Source: Fictibacillus arsenicus
Lineage (GTDB): Bacteria > Bacillota > Bacilli > Bacillales > Fictibacillaceae
NCBI RefSeq assembly: GCF_001642935.1
Contig: NZ_CP016761.1
Location: 1 to 64,000 of the forward strand
Length of the DNA stretch: 64,000 bases
Reading direction: 5' to 3'
Shown here piece after piece: positions 45,738-55,095 of this stretch; within the stretch, counting starts at the first letter, position 1; each line of letters starts with the position of its first letter. A model generated the notes under the pieces. That model saw nothing but the letters and a program-made list of their open reading frames with translations. It was not told where the DNA came from and did no database searches. The position numbers and the translations under genes were made by a program.

Positions 45738-46688
45738 ATGAGTACGTATGTAGATCCTACATTAAAAGTTTTCACTTTAAATTCCAATAAGGAACTTTCA
45801 AAAGAGATTGCAGAGCATATTGGAATTGAACTTGGAGAAAGTTCAGTAACAAAATTCAGTGACGGGGAAATTCAAATCAACATTGAAGAAAGCATCCGCG
45901 GGTGTGAAGTATATGTTATTCAATCCACTAGCGACCCTGTTAACCAGCATTTAATGGAACTTTTAATTATGATTGATGCTTTAAAACGTGCATCTGCTAA
46001 AACGATTAATGTCGTTATTCCTTACTATGGCTATGCACGCCAAGACCGAAAAGCACGTGCACGTGAGCCTATTACTGCAAAGCTTGTTGCAAACTTGCTT
46101 GAAACAGCAGGAGCTACTCGTGTAATTGCAATCGATCTTCATGCAACTCAAATTCAAGGCTTTTTCGACATTCCTGTAGACCAGCTGCTTGGTGTGCCGA
46201 TTCTTGCTAACTATTTCTCAAATAAAAACTTAGATGACATCGTTATCGTATCACCAGATCATGGCGGTGTTACAAGAGCTCGTAAAATGGCTGACCGTCT
46301 TAAAGCTCCAATCGCCATCATTGATAAGCGACGCCCTCGTCCGAATGTTTCAGAAGTAATGAACATCGTAGGTAACATTGAAGGCAAAACAGCTATCTTA
46401 ATCGATGACATTATTGATACAGCGGGTACGATTACTTTGGCTGCTAATGCACTTATGGAAAACGGAGCGAAAGAAGTGTATGCATGCTGTACGCATCCAG
46501 TACTTTCAGGGCCAGCTATGGACCGAATCCAAAACTCTTCAATTAAAGAACTAGTTGTGACAAACACAATCGTTCTTCCTGAAGAGAAGAAAATCGACAA
46601 AATTACACAGCTTTCAGTAGCACCGCTATTAGGTGAAGCGATCATCCGTGTTCACGAACAGCTTTCAGTTTCTAAATTGTTTGACTAA
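45738..46688 (+). CDS. prs: ribose-phosphate pyrophosphokinase (PRPP synthase)
   Basis: Makes PRPP from ribose 5-phosphate and ATP; PRPP feeds nucleotide, His, Trp and NAD synthesis and is also the PurR effector. The class I enzyme shows [15 protein letters not shown] (ATP), KRRPRPN and the PRPP loop [13 protein letters not shown]. The ATG at 45738 (316 residues, [12 protein letters not shown]) aligns with B. subtilis and lies 8 bases after AAGGATGA; ATG 45726 is nearly on top of that site. Confidence 0.96.
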   Translation: MSTYVDPTLKVFTLNSNKELSKEIAEHIGIELGESSVTKFSDGEIQINIEESIRGCEVYVIQSTSDPVNQHLMELLIMIDALKRASAKTINVVIPYYGYARQDRKARAREPITAKLVANLLETAGATRVIAIDLHATQIQGFFDIPVDQLLGVPILANYFSNKNLDDIVIVSPDHGGVTRARKMADRLKAPIAIIDKRRPRPNVSEVMNIVGNIEGKTAILIDDIIDTAGTITLAANALMENGAKEVYACCTHPVLSGPAMDRIQNSSIKELVVTNTIVLPEEKKIDKITQLSVAPLLGEAIIRVHEQLSVSKLFD

Positions 46689-46735
46689 GTTCTTTTCTGG
46701 ATTTTTGAATGACTTTCTGAAGTCTTCGTTGACTA

Positions 46736-47020
46736 GTTGATTGAAGCGTAAGATGCGAGACTCCTCGAAAATGAAAATCACATTTTCTTCGTGCGATGGA
46801 ACGCTGTCGAAGTCTTCCTTGTCCTGCGGGATCAGCGTGCCATCTACCTGGGTATCCTTCTCGCAAGGCATGCGACGAGGAACATCCTTCGTCAGAATTT
46901 ACTTGTAGACGCAGGAGCAAACCAACTCCTTTGAATGTGAGACTCCTAAAGGTGCAAGGCGACGAGTGGGCTCACCGCACGCCCCGCGGAAAGCGAGCAT
47001 CTGAAGCGGAAATCGACCCT
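46736..47020 (+). repeat. dispersed hairpin element, copy F (longest core)
   Basis: The core alone is 285 bases because it contains both internal modules in series: the GAAAATG/CATTTTC module of copy C (from about 46764) and the CGTGCCATCTACCTGGG ... GACGCAGGAGCAAAC module of copies A and E (from about 46836). The standard right half (GCACGCCCCGCGGAAAGCGA) follows. It lies immediately after prs, with no separate terminator visible. Confidence 0.85.
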
Positions 47021-47045
47021 TTCTAATTGAGAGAATAAACTTCAC

Positions 47046-47071
47046 GTTTTAAAATCTTTCACTTCGGGTAA
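47046..47071 (+). promoter_or_regulatory. SigB promoter of ctc
   Basis: GTTTTA, 14 bases, GGGTAA, a close match to the general-stress SigB consensus (GTTTWW-N13-15-GGGWAW). ctc is the textbook SigB gene in B. subtilis, with the same spacing. Confidence 0.78.
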
Positions 47072-47111
47072 TCCTTTTAAGAGACTCGAAATAGGAAAGG
47101 TGGATCTCAAT

Positions 47112-47774
47112 ATGGCAACGAATCTAACAGTCGAAAAACGAAATACTGAAAAACGTTCATTTTTGACGGAGTTACGAAATAAAGGACATGTTCCCGCAAA
47201 CCTTTATGGTTACGGAACGGAGTCTGTTGCACTGTCCGTTGATGAACCTGAATTTGTTAAAGCTTATAGAGAAGTAGGTAAAAACGGCGTACTCAAACTT
47301 AAAGTGGATGGAAAAGATTATTCTGTCATGGTACAGGAAATGCAAATACACCCTTTAAAGAATGCAGTTACTCACATTGATTTTATTGCGATTGATCTAA
47401 ATAAAGAAACTGAAGCTGAGGTGCCAGTTGTACTGACAGGCGATTCTGCTGGTGTTAAGGAAGGCGGAATTCTGCAGCGTGTACATGCAACTGTAAACGT
47501 AAAAGCACTTCCTTCTGACTTTCCAGAGCAATTGGAAGCTTCTGTTGAACACTTAAACATTGGTGATTCCTTATACGTTAAGGACTTGCCGACTGGCAGC
47601 AAATACGAAATTCTTCATGAAGAAGATGAAGTGATAGCAAGTGTAACACCGCCTAAGCTTCAGGATGAAGAAACTGACCCAGAAACAGAAGAAGCGGATG
47701 AAGCTGGAGATGCTCCAGAGTCTTCTGAATCTGTAGCTGACGATAGCCAGGAAGGTCAGGGAGAGGAAAAGTAA
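47112..47774 (+). CDS. ctc: general stress protein Ctc, 50S ribosomal protein L25/TL5 family
   Basis: Binds 5S rRNA in the 50S subunit. 220 residues. An N-terminal L25 domain (RNKGHVPANLYGYG, about residues 1-92) is followed by the TL5 C-terminal beta domain and an acidic tail rich in E and D (from residue 190). The start is ATG 47112, after AAAGGTGG; a GTG four codons earlier overlaps that site. The SigB promoter indicates stress induction. Confidence 0.96.
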   Translation: MATNLTVEKRNTEKRSFLTELRNKGHVPANLYGYGTESVALSVDEPEFVKAYREVGKNGVLKLKVDGKDYSVMVQEMQIHPLKNAVTHIDFIAIDLNKETEAEVPVVLTGDSAGVKEGGILQRVHATVNVKALPSDFPEQLEASVEHLNIGDSLYVKDLPTGSKYEILHEEDEVIASVTPPKLQDEETDPETEEADEAGDAPESSESVADDSQEGQGEEK

Positions 47775-47792
47775 GACGAATAGATGTATATA

Positions 47793-47816
47793 AAACGCAG
47801 CAGCCGCTGCGTTTTT
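47793..47816 (+). terminator. ctc terminator
   Basis: AAACGCAGC / GCTGCGTTT perfect stem, AGCC loop, T run. Confidence 0.92.
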
Positions 47817-47880
47817 ATTCTGTTTATAAGAATTGATGTATAATGGTCGTATGACATTTTAAAGGTTAGGTGAACCAAAA

Positions 47881-48441
47881 GTGAAATTGTTTATAGGACT
47901 CGGGAATCCTGGATCAAGATTTGATGGAACCCGACATAACATTGGGTTTGAAGTAATCGACAGACTTTCCGATTCTCTGAACATTCAAATGCAGCAAACA
48001 AAATTTAAGGGAATATACGGAACTGCAAACATTGGCGGGGAAAAAATCTTTTTACTTAAACCGCTGACGTATATGAATTTGTCTGGTGAATGTATTGGCC
48101 CTTTTATGGATTATTTTCAGATACCTGTTGAGGACATTCTTGTGATTTATGACGACCTCGATACTCAGCCAGGTAAACTAAGACTTAGAACAAAAGGCAG
48201 TGCCGGCGGTCATAATGGAATTAAGTCTATGATAGCTCATCTTGGAACACAGGAATTTAAGCGGATCCGTTTCGGTATAGGACGTCCACCAAATCAGCAG
48301 CCTGTTCCTGATTTTGTACTTAACCGTTTTTCAAAAGAAGAACAGCCTGATGTGGAGAATGGGATTGAACGTGCACTTAAAGCAAGCGAAGCTTTTATTG
48401 ATACATCATTTGATAAGGTGATGAATAAGTTTAACGGGTAA
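47881..48441 (+). CDS. pth: peptidyl-tRNA hydrolase (SpoVC)
   Basis: Releases tRNA from stalled peptidyl-tRNA. 186 residues. Catalytic His in [10 protein letters not shown], Asn in TYMNLSG and Asp in [17 protein letters not shown] 47881 is the start. In B. subtilis the gene is essential, and a mutation in it (spoVC) was found through its sporulation defect. It is followed by fin and mfd, as expected. Confidence 0.96.
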   Translation: MKLFIGLGNPGSRFDGTRHNIGFEVIDRLSDSLNIQMQQTKFKGIYGTANIGGEKIFLLKPLTYMNLSGECIGPFMDYFQIPVEDILVIYDDLDTQPGKLRLRTKGSAGGHNGIKSMIAHLGTQEFKRIRFGIGRPPNQQPVPDFVLNRFSKEEQPDVENGIERALKASEAFIDTSFDKVMNKFNG

Positions 48442-48442
48442 A

Positions 48443-48472
48443 GAATAGATTACTCATGTTCCGCTCATAATG
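48443..48472 (+). promoter_or_regulatory. candidate SigF promoter of fin
   Basis: GAATA, 15 bases, GCTCATAATG: one mismatch in each box against the SigF consensus, with correct spacing. fin is SigF-dependent in B. subtilis. Confidence 0.6.
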
Positions 48473-48505
48473 GTTAGTAGAATGCTAACCGAAAGGGGAA
48501 CTTAT

Positions 48506-48736
48506 ATGGCTATTCATTACCGGTGCAGGCATTGTAAAACACATGTTGGCACCATTGATCACCATACTGTGAACGCAGCGAATCTTGGATTTGAAACACT
48601 TACTGCAGAAGAACGGCAGGAATTGCTCTCCTATAAAGAGAATGGAGATATAGAAGTAACGACTACTTGTGAAGATTGTCAGGATACATTAGAACGCTAT
48701 CCTGAATTTCATACACTGAAATCTTTTATTCAATAA
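48506..48736 (+). CDS. fin: anti-sigma-F factor Fin
   Basis: A 76-residue zinc protein (YabK). In the forespore it binds core RNA polymerase and antagonises sigma-F to favour the switch to sigma-G. Two CxxC pairs: CRHC and CEDC. ATG 48506 follows GAAAGGGG; an upstream frame from 48470 runs through the promoter. A small inverted repeat, GGTTAG/CTAACC (48472-48490), sits between promoter and ribosome site. Confidence 0.94.
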   Translation: MAIHYRCRHCKTHVGTIDHHTVNAANLGFETLTAEERQELLSYKENGDIEVTTTCEDCQDTLERYPEFHTLKSFIQ

Positions 48737-48742
48737 GGTATT

Positions 48743-48782
48743 GCTTTGGCCGCAGGCTATGATGCGGACCAAAGCCTTTTTC
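48743..48782 (+). terminator. fin terminator
   Basis: GCTTTGG-C-CGCA / TGCG-GA-CCAAAGC stem, then CTTTTT. Confidence 0.8.
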
Positions 48783-48836
48783 TGTTTACATATCATAGTG
48801 TACAGCTATGAACGGCGTTTGAGAGGGGGAGAAAGA

Positions 48837-51800
48837 TTGCTCGGATTAAAGAGATATTTTAGTCAGGGAGAAGATTTTGATTCTATTTTAAATGGTATAA
48901 ATGCTGGACTGAAAGAACAATTAGTTGCGGGCCTTTCAGGTTCTGCACGGACAATGCTGATCAGCAGCCTGCATGAAAAAACGGGTAAACCTCAATTGGT
49001 TATCACACATAATTTGTTTCAGGCCCAAAAGTTATATGAAGATTTAACTTCTCTTTTACCTGAAGATGAAGTTTATTTATATCCGGTTAATGACTTAATC
49101 TCTTCAGAAATGGCGATTTCCAGTCCAGAATTAAAAAGTCAGCGTATCGAAGCTTTAAATTATTTAAGTAAGTCCGCTTCAGGTGTCATCATTACACCGA
49201 TTGCAGGATTAAGAAGATATTTGCCGCCCATTGAAATTTGGAAGCAGGCAGGTCTGTCTTTTCGAATGGGAGAGGAGATCGATCCTGATCAAATTTTGAA
49301 TAAGCTTGTTGCTATGGGGTATGAAAGAACTTCTATGGTTCAAACCCCTGGTGAATTTAGTGTGCGCGGGGGAATTATTGATATTTTCCCTTTAACCGTT
49401 AAGAACCCTGTTCGTATTGAACTGTTTGATACAGAGATCGATTCTATAAGGTTCTTTGAAGCAGAAACACAGCGTTCAAAAGATAAAGTACAAGAGATTT
49501 CAATTGCTCCTGCAGAAGAACTCATTTTGTTTGATGAGCATTATGAACAAGCAGCTGAACGGATTGATGCGAGGCTGGCAGATACACTAAAAAATATTAA
49601 AGATGATTCACTAAAAGAGATGCTTGTTGAAAATATAAGCTATGAAACAGGACGTTTAAGAGAACATCAACAGTTTCAAAGCATGTATAAATACGCTTCT
49701 TTGTTTTATGATAATCCGGCAAGTCTTTTGGATTATGTTTCTCCTGACTGCTTAATCATTATGGATGAGATCGGACGAATCCAGGAAACGAGCCAGCAGC
49801 TTGATAAGGAAGAAGCAGAGTGGCAGACAGCTCTATTGGAACATGGTGAGCTTGTACGAGGTCTCACGATATCACCAGACACAAATGCACTCCTCGGAGA
49901 CAAAAAGAGTTTCCCGATTATTTATCTATCTCTTTTCTTAAGGCATGTTCCTCATACTCAGCCGCAGAACATACTAAATGTAGAATGCAAAAGTATGCAG
50001 AACTTCCATGGACAGATGAATGTGTTAAAAGGAGAAATGGATCGCTGGAAGAAGCTTGGTTTTGCGATTGTTTTTGTGGCGCTTAACAAAGAACGTGCAA
50101 ACCGCCTGGAAAGAGTTCTGGCTGACTATGAGATGGATGCTGGAATAATAGATGACGATAAAGATATTCGCCCGAAAACAAGCCAGATATTGCTTGGAGA
50201 CCTTGCGAGTGGCTTTGAATCAACAAAGCAAAAGCTTGTTGTCATAACAGAAGAGGAAGTTTTCACGAAAAAAGCGAAGCGTCCTGCCCGGAAGCAGCGG
50301 ATGACAAATGCTGAACGTATAAAAAGCTACTCGGAGTTAAAAGTTGGGGACTATGTTGTTCACGTTAACCACGGGATCGGAAAATATTTAGGTATCGAAA
50401 CGCTCGAGATCAAAGGTGTGCATAAGGATTATCTGCACATTAAGTACTCTGGCAATGACACGCTTTACGTACCTGTTGATCAGATCGATCAAGTACAAAA
50501 GTATGTAGGCTCTGAAGGTAAAGAGCCGAAAATCTACTCATTAGGCGGTAGCGACTGGAAAAAAGTAAAAAGCAAAGTAAAGTCTTCTGTACAGGATATA
50601 GCAGATGATTTAATAAAGCTTTATGCTGAACGTGAAGCAAGCAAAGGATACGCTTTTTCACAAGATGGCGCTGAACAGAGTGAGTTCGAAGGGAGCTTTC
50701 CTTATCAGGAGACAGAAGATCAGCTTCGTACTATCGAAGAGATTAAAAAGGACATGGAAAGCATTCGTCCTATGGACCGGCTGCTCTGCGGAGATGTAGG
50801 CTATGGCAAAACAGAAGTCGCTATCCGTGCAGCTTTTAAAGCAATTATGGATGGCAAGCAAGTAGCTTTCCTCGTGCCGACAACCATTCTTGCTCAGCAG
50901 CACTTCGAAACGTTCCGTGAGCGGTTTTCAGAGTTTCCGATAACGATTGGCAGCTTAAGCCGGTTTCGGTCAAAAAAAGAACAGAACGAAGTAATAAAAG
51001 GCTTAAAAGCAGGTACTGTAGATATTGCGATTGGTACACACCGTCTTCTTTCAAAGGACGTGCAATATAAAGACCTGGGATTACTAATTATCGATGAGGA
51101 ACAGCGTTTTGGTGTAACGCATAAAGAAAAGATTAAAACGCTGAAATCGAATATAGATGTACTTACATTAACAGCAACGCCAATTCCGCGTACACTCCAT
51201 ATGTCAATGCTTGGAGTACGTGATCTGTCGGTCATAGAAACACCTCCAGAAAACCGCTTCCCCATTCAGACCTATGTAATGGAGTACAATGGCTCACTGG
51301 TCCGTGAAGCGATTGAAAGAGAGATGGGACGTGGCGGCCAAGTATATTTCCTATATAACCGGGTTGATTCCATAGAGCGAATGGCTGAACAGATTTCCAT
51401 GCTTGTTCCTGATTGCCGGGTGGCATATGCACACGGTCAAATGTCAGAGAACGAGCTTGAAACGGTCATGCTTGAGTTTTTAGAAGGAAACTATGATGTA
51501 TTAGTATCAACAACGATTATTGAAACGGGTGTCGATATTCCGAATGTGAATACGCTGATCGTCTATGATGCGGATAAGATGGGCTTATCCCAGCTTTATC
51601 AGCTCCGCGGCCGAGTAGGACGATCGAATCGTGTTGCTTACGCGTATTTTACGTATCAGCGTGACAAAGTGTTAACAGAAGTCGCTGAGAAACGTCTGCA
51701 GGCAATTAAAGAATTCACAGAATTAGGTTCAGGATTTAAGATTGCGATGCGCGACCTGTCTATCCGAGGTGCTGGAAACCTTCTTGGTGCTCAGCAGCAT

Positions 51801-52376
51801 GGGTTTATTGATTCTGTAGGTTTTGACCTTTACTCGCAAATGCTTGAAGAAGCTATCGAGGAACGCAAAGGAACAAAACCAAAAGAAGTGGAAGAAGAAG
51901 TGGACCTCAATATAGAAGTGGATGCTTATATTCCTTCAAGTTACATTGGAGATGAGAAGCAAAAGATCGAAATGTATAAGCATGTACGGGCTGCTAAGTC
52001 GCTTAAAGATATTTCTGATTTGCAGGAAGAATTCATCGATCGGTTTGGCGATTATCCTGTGGAAGTCGAATGCTTGCTGTTGGCAGCAGGAATAAAGCTG
52101 CGTGCTAAACTTGAAGGCATTAAATCGATTGAACAGAAGCAAGACACGGTTAATATGCTCCTCACCGAAAGTTCTACAGCTTCAGTCGATGGAGGAAAAA
52201 TGTTTGAGATCGCAAACAAGATCGGAAGACATGTGAACCTCGGGATGCAAAATAACTTTATGAAAGTGGTCATTAACAGAAAACGCATAAAAGACTTAGA
52301 ACTCTTAAAACAAATTGACCTTTTCCTAAAAGAAATAAAGCATGCGAGGAAACAAAAGACAACAAATACACGCTAA
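48837..52376 (+). CDS. mfd: transcription-repair coupling factor Mfd
   Basis: Displaces RNA polymerase stalled at DNA damage and recruits UvrA. The UvrB-like N-terminal module (about 1-350) is followed by the RNA-polymerase-interacting domain (GDYVVHVNHGIGKYLGIE, near 510). The translocase has Walker A GDVGYGKTE (Lys658) and the DEEQ box (IIDEEQRFGV). The helicase C-terminal half and TRCF domain end near 1179. I chose TTG 48837, after AGAGGGGGA, because it gives 1179 residues (B. subtilis about 1177); a longer frame from 48741 runs back through the fin terminator. Confidence 0.97.
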   Translation: MLGLKRYFSQGEDFDSILNGINAGLKEQLVAGLSGSARTMLISSLHEKTGKPQLVITHNLFQAQKLYEDLTSLLPEDEVYLYPVNDLISSEMAISSPELKSQRIEALNYLSKSASGVIITPIAGLRRYLPPIEIWKQAGLSFRMGEEIDPDQILNKLVAMGYERTSMVQTPGEFSVRGGIIDIFPLTVKNPVRIELFDTEIDSIRFFEAETQRSKDKVQEISIAPAEELILFDEHYEQAAERIDARLADTLKNIKDDSLKEMLVENISYETGRLREHQQFQSMYKYASLFYDNPASLLDYVSPDCLIIMDEIGRIQETSQQLDKEEAEWQTALLEHGELVRGLTISPDTNALLGDKKSFPIIYLSLFLRHVPHTQPQNILNVECKSMQNFHGQMNVLKGEMDRWKKLGFAIVFVALNKERANRLERVLADYEMDAGIIDDDKDIRPKTSQILLGDLASGFESTKQKLVVITEEEVFTKKAKRPARKQRMTNAERIKSYSELKVGDYVVHVNHGIGKYLGIETLEIKGVHKDYLHIKYSGNDTLYVPVDQIDQVQKYVGSEGKEPKIYSLGGSDWKKVKSKVKSSVQDIADDLIKLYAEREASKGYAFSQDGAEQSEFEGSFPYQETEDQLRTIEEIKKDMESIRPMDRLLCGDVGYGKTEVAIRAAFKAIMDGKQVAFLVPTTILAQQHFETFRERFSEFPITIGSLSRFRSKKEQNEVIKGLKAGTVDIAIGTHRLLSKDVQYKDLGLLIIDEEQRFGVTHKEKIKTLKSNIDVLTLTATPIPRTLHMSMLGVRDLSVIETPPENRFPIQTYVMEYNGSLVREAIEREMGRGGQVYFLYNRVDSIERMAEQISMLVPDCRVAYAHGQMSENELETVMLEFLEGNYDVLVSTTIIETGVDIPNVNTLIVYDADKMGLSQLYQLRGRVGRSNRVAYAYFTYQRDKVLTEVAEKRLQAIKEFTELGSGFKIAMRDLSIRGAGNLLGAQQHGFIDSVGFDLYSQMLEEAIEERKGTKPKEVEEEVDLNIEVDAYIPSSYIGDEKQKIEMYKHVRAAKSLKDISDLQEEFIDRFGDYPVEVECLLLAAGIKLRAKLEGIKSIEQKQDTVNMLLTESSTASVDGGKMFEIANKIGRHVNLGMQNNFMKVVINRKRIKDLELLKQIDLFLKEIKHARKQKTTNTR

Positions 52377-52382
52377 AATTTA

Positions 52383-52518
52383 ATAAGCCCTCTCATTCGT
52401 GAATAGAACAAGAGATGTAACAAATAATAAACCTAGAAAATGGAACATTCTTTCAGAGAAGGAACCATTTTGTTGTTACATCAGTGCACCATCATCATCC
52501 GAAAGAGAGGGCATTATT
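52383..52518 (+). repeat. extended inverted repeat in the spoVT leader
   Basis: Nested complementary arms: AGCCCTCTCATTCG (52386-52399) with CGAAAGAGAGGGC (52500-52512), GATGTAACAA (52414-52423) with TTGTTACATC (52473-52482), and AAAATGG (52437-52443) with CCATTTT (52465-52471). The outer right arm contains GAGAGGG, the spoVT ribosome site. Confidence 0.75.
52400..52429 (+). promoter_or_regulatory. candidate SigG promoter of spoVT
   Basis: TGAATA, 17 bases, AATAATA. The -35 and spacing fit SigG; the -10 differs from CATNNTA only in the first base. spoVT is a SigG gene in B. subtilis. The promoter overlaps the inverted repeat. Confidence 0.55.
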
Positions 52519-52521
52519 TAT

Positions 52522-53058
52522 ATGAAAGCGACTGGTATCGTTCGACGTATTGATGACCTTGGGCGCGTTGTTATCCCTAAAGAAATCCGCAGAACGCTGA
52601 GGATTCGCGAGGGAGACCCGCTTGAGATTTTTGTAGACAGAGATGGAGAAGTCATCTTGAAAAAATATTCTCCTATCAATGAGCTTGGCGATTTTGCGAA
52701 AGAATATGCGGAAAGCCTTGCAGACAGTACAGGTCATGTTGTTTTAATTGCTGACCGCGATACATATATTGCGGTAGCTGGCGGATCCAAAAAAGACTAT
52801 CATAATAAAGCCATAGGCAAAGTAGTGGAATCTTCTATGAGTGACCGGAAGACACTGGTTGAATCAAACGGAGCAGAAGCCGAGCTTATTGATGGTATTA
52901 AAGAAAATACATCTCATGTGATCGCTCCAATCATAGCGGGTGGCGATCCAATCGGAGCGGTCGTTATGATCGGAAAAGAAGGAAAGAAGCTTACTGAACT
53001 GGAGCAGAAACTTTCTGAAACAGCTGCAGGATTTTTAGCCAGACAGATGGAGCAATAA
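52522..53058 (+). CDS. spoVT: stage V sporulation regulator SpoVT
   Basis: A forespore transcription factor that modulates SigG genes. 178 residues. The AbrB-like swapped-hairpin domain MKATGIVRRIDDLGRVVIPK is joined to a C-terminal GAF domain (about 55-178). The start at ATG 52522 follows GAGAGGG; an in-frame ATG at 52399 would translate the leader hairpin and is not conserved. Paralogue of abrB at 32295. Confidence 0.96.
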   Translation: MKATGIVRRIDDLGRVVIPKEIRRTLRIREGDPLEIFVDRDGEVILKKYSPINELGDFAKEYAESLADSTGHVVLIADRDTYIAVAGGSKKDYHNKAIGKVVESSMSDRKTLVESNGAEAELIDGIKENTSHVIAPIIAGGDPIGAVVMIGKEGKKLTELEQKLSETAAGFLARQMEQ

Positions 53059-53059
53059 G

Positions 53060-53089
53060 GAAGGGCTATTTTCGCCCTTTCTTTTTTTA
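53060..53089 (+). terminator. spoVT terminator
   Basis: AAGGGC / GCCCTT stem, then TCTTTTTTT. Confidence 0.8.
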
Positions 53090-53250
53090 TTTTTCCATAC
53101 GTGTGTATCGCTGGGCGATACGTCACAACAAAGGTACGAGCGTTTCTTTCAATTGTGGTATAATACGTTGAATTAAAAAGAATTGTAATGAGTTATGTCG
53201 ACATGTGTCGTCCCGGGAAATATATATCTGAATAGGTTCTTTTAAAGAGG

Positions 53251-53463
53251 CTCTTCTCTAAAGAATGTTGTCTTTGGTCTCTTTTCATTCTCTTCATTGC
53301 AAGTTGATTGGAGAGCAAGGTGCGAGACTCCTATGGGACGAGTGGGACAGGTGAGACTCCTAAAGGCGCAAAGCGTGAGGAGGCTCACCGCCCGCCCCAT
53401 GGAAAGCGAGCAACTGGAGCGGAAATCAACCACTTCAAGGGCAACAAGGTTTACGAAAACAAC
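53251..53463 (+). repeat. dispersed hairpin element, copy G
   Basis: Core 53303-53434, flanked by TTCTCTAAAGAATGTTG on the left and GGCAACAAGGTTTACG on the right. The usual GCGGG/CCCGC arms are ATGGG/CCCAT here, both sides changed together. It lies in the 450-base stretch between spoVT and yabM, which has no gene; a small inverted repeat, GTATCG/CGATAC, is at 53105-53121. Confidence 0.88.
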
Positions 53464-53508
53464 ATTTGAAATACGAAGTAAAACGTTAACGATTTTTGAG
53501 GTACTAAA

Positions 53509-55095
53509 ATGAACACAAAAAAGTCTTCTGTTTGGGAAGGTGCTTTGCTGCTTACTGCAGCAGCCCTTGTTGTTAAATTATTAAGTGCCGTCTACCGGAT
53601 TCCCTATCAAAACATGACAGGTGATTTCGGTTTTTATGTATTTCAGCAAGCGTATCCCTTTTATGCGATAGCCGCTGCTGTTGCTTTTACAGGATTTCCA
53701 ATGGCACTATCTAAAATGATCGCATCAGAAAAAAGCAATAATGATCATCTTATAAAAACGTCAATTTGGACATCCTTTTTGTTAGGGATTATTTCTTTTA
53801 TATCTTTGTTCTTATCTGCACCTTACATAGCAAATATAATGGGTGACAGCCATCTTACATTGCCTATTCGTGTTATATCCATCCTTTTCTTATTTATACC
53901 GCTGTCTGCTTTTCTCAGAGGTACATATCAAGGGTATGGTGATATGCAGCTTACTGCTGTTTCGCAGTTGCTCGAACAAACCGTTCGGGTTTCAGGTATA
54001 TTATTAATTTCATTTTATTTGGTTAGAGAAGGCTATTCCAGCTATGAAACAGGAGCAGGTGCTTTATCGGGATCTGTTTTAGGTGCTGCAGCTTCAGGAG
54101 TATTCCTTTTGTTTTTCTGGAGAAAAGGAATTACTCCCGCTTATCATCCTCAAGCAAAAATAAGGATTACATATGGAGCTGAACTGCTGAAATCGAGTAT
54201 TTATCTATCTTTAAGCGCACTTGTTTTAGCGTTGATGCAGCTGGTTGATGCATTCCTTTTTGTAAATGTGTGGGTCGAAAGCGGTATGCAGTCATATGAC
54301 GCCAAACTGTTAAAAGGGGTATTTGACCGGGGGCAACCTCTTCTTCAGCTCGGAACTGTAGCCGCAGCATCATTAGCACTTGCTGTCGTCCCGGAAATGG
54401 CTCATTTAGTACAGCAAAAAAGAAATGCTGATATTCAGTTACTCACGAAGCTGTCAGTGAAAATTTCTGTTGTTTTTGGCGGAGCTGCATCAGTTGGGCT
54501 CATCTGTATCATGGAACCTCTAAATACTATGCTTTTTAAGAATGCACAGGGATCATCTGCACTTGCTGTATTGTGTCTGTCCATTGTTTCAGTATCTATT
54601 ATTTATACTTCTACAGGTCTTTTGCAGGGGATCGGACATGGAAGGTATGCAGCGCTATCCATCCTGGCTGCAATTTTCGTAAAAGTTGCGGGGAACCTGA
54701 TACTGATACGGCACTTCGGAATGGAGGGAGCAGCACTTTCAACTGTCATGGCTACAAGTATTGCTGCAGTGCTCCAATTAATAAAGCTCCAAACGGCAAC
54801 AAAGTTTTTGAGCAATGTACGAGCGGTTAACCTATTCTCTTATCTATTTTCATTAGGTGTTATGGCTGCCGGTGTTTTATTGTGGATAGTTATTGCTGAA
54901 AATATTTTTGAAGGTGTATCTAGGATTAATGCTATGTTTATCAGTATAACTTCTTCGGTGCTTGGTGGAGTGATCTATCTTACCGTCATTATAAAGTTTA
55001 AAATATTTTCCCAGGCGGAGTGGGAATCAGTATTCCATTCGGCCGGAACGGTTAAGAAGGTAGTAGAACGGCTGAAAAAAAGGAGGCCAAAATGA
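53509..55095 (+). CDS. yabM: polysaccharide flippase family protein (YabM, SpoVB/MurJ-like)
   Basis: A 528-residue MATE/MOP-superfamily membrane protein with about 14 hydrophobic segments, of the group that flips lipid-linked sugar precursors. The N-terminus is ALVVKLLSAVYRIPYQNMTG, typical of the SpoVB/YabM branch. The precise substrate is unknown. The ribosome site is weak (GAGG). Its stop overlaps the yabN ATG (ATGA), so the two are coupled. Confidence 0.92.
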   Translation: MNTKKSSVWEGALLLTAAALVVKLLSAVYRIPYQNMTGDFGFYVFQQAYPFYAIAAAVAFTGFPMALSKMIASEKSNNDHLIKTSIWTSFLLGIISFISLFLSAPYIANIMGDSHLTLPIRVISILFLFIPLSAFLRGTYQGYGDMQLTAVSQLLEQTVRVSGILLISFYLVREGYSSYETGAGALSGSVLGAAASGVFLLFFWRKGITPAYHPQAKIRITYGAELLKSSIYLSLSALVLALMQLVDAFLFVNVWVESGMQSYDAKLLKGVFDRGQPLLQLGTVAAASLALAVVPEMAHLVQQKRNADIQLLTKLSVKISVVFGGAASVGLICIMEPLNTMLFKNAQGSSALAVLCLSIVSVSIIYTSTGLLQGIGHGRYAALSILAAIFVKVAGNLILIRHFGMEGAALSTVMATSIAAVLQLIKLQTATKFLSNVRAVNLFSYLFSLGVMAAGVLLWIVIAENIFEGVSRINAMFISITSSVLGGVIYLTVIIKFKIFSQAEWESVFHSAGTVKKVVERLKKRRPK

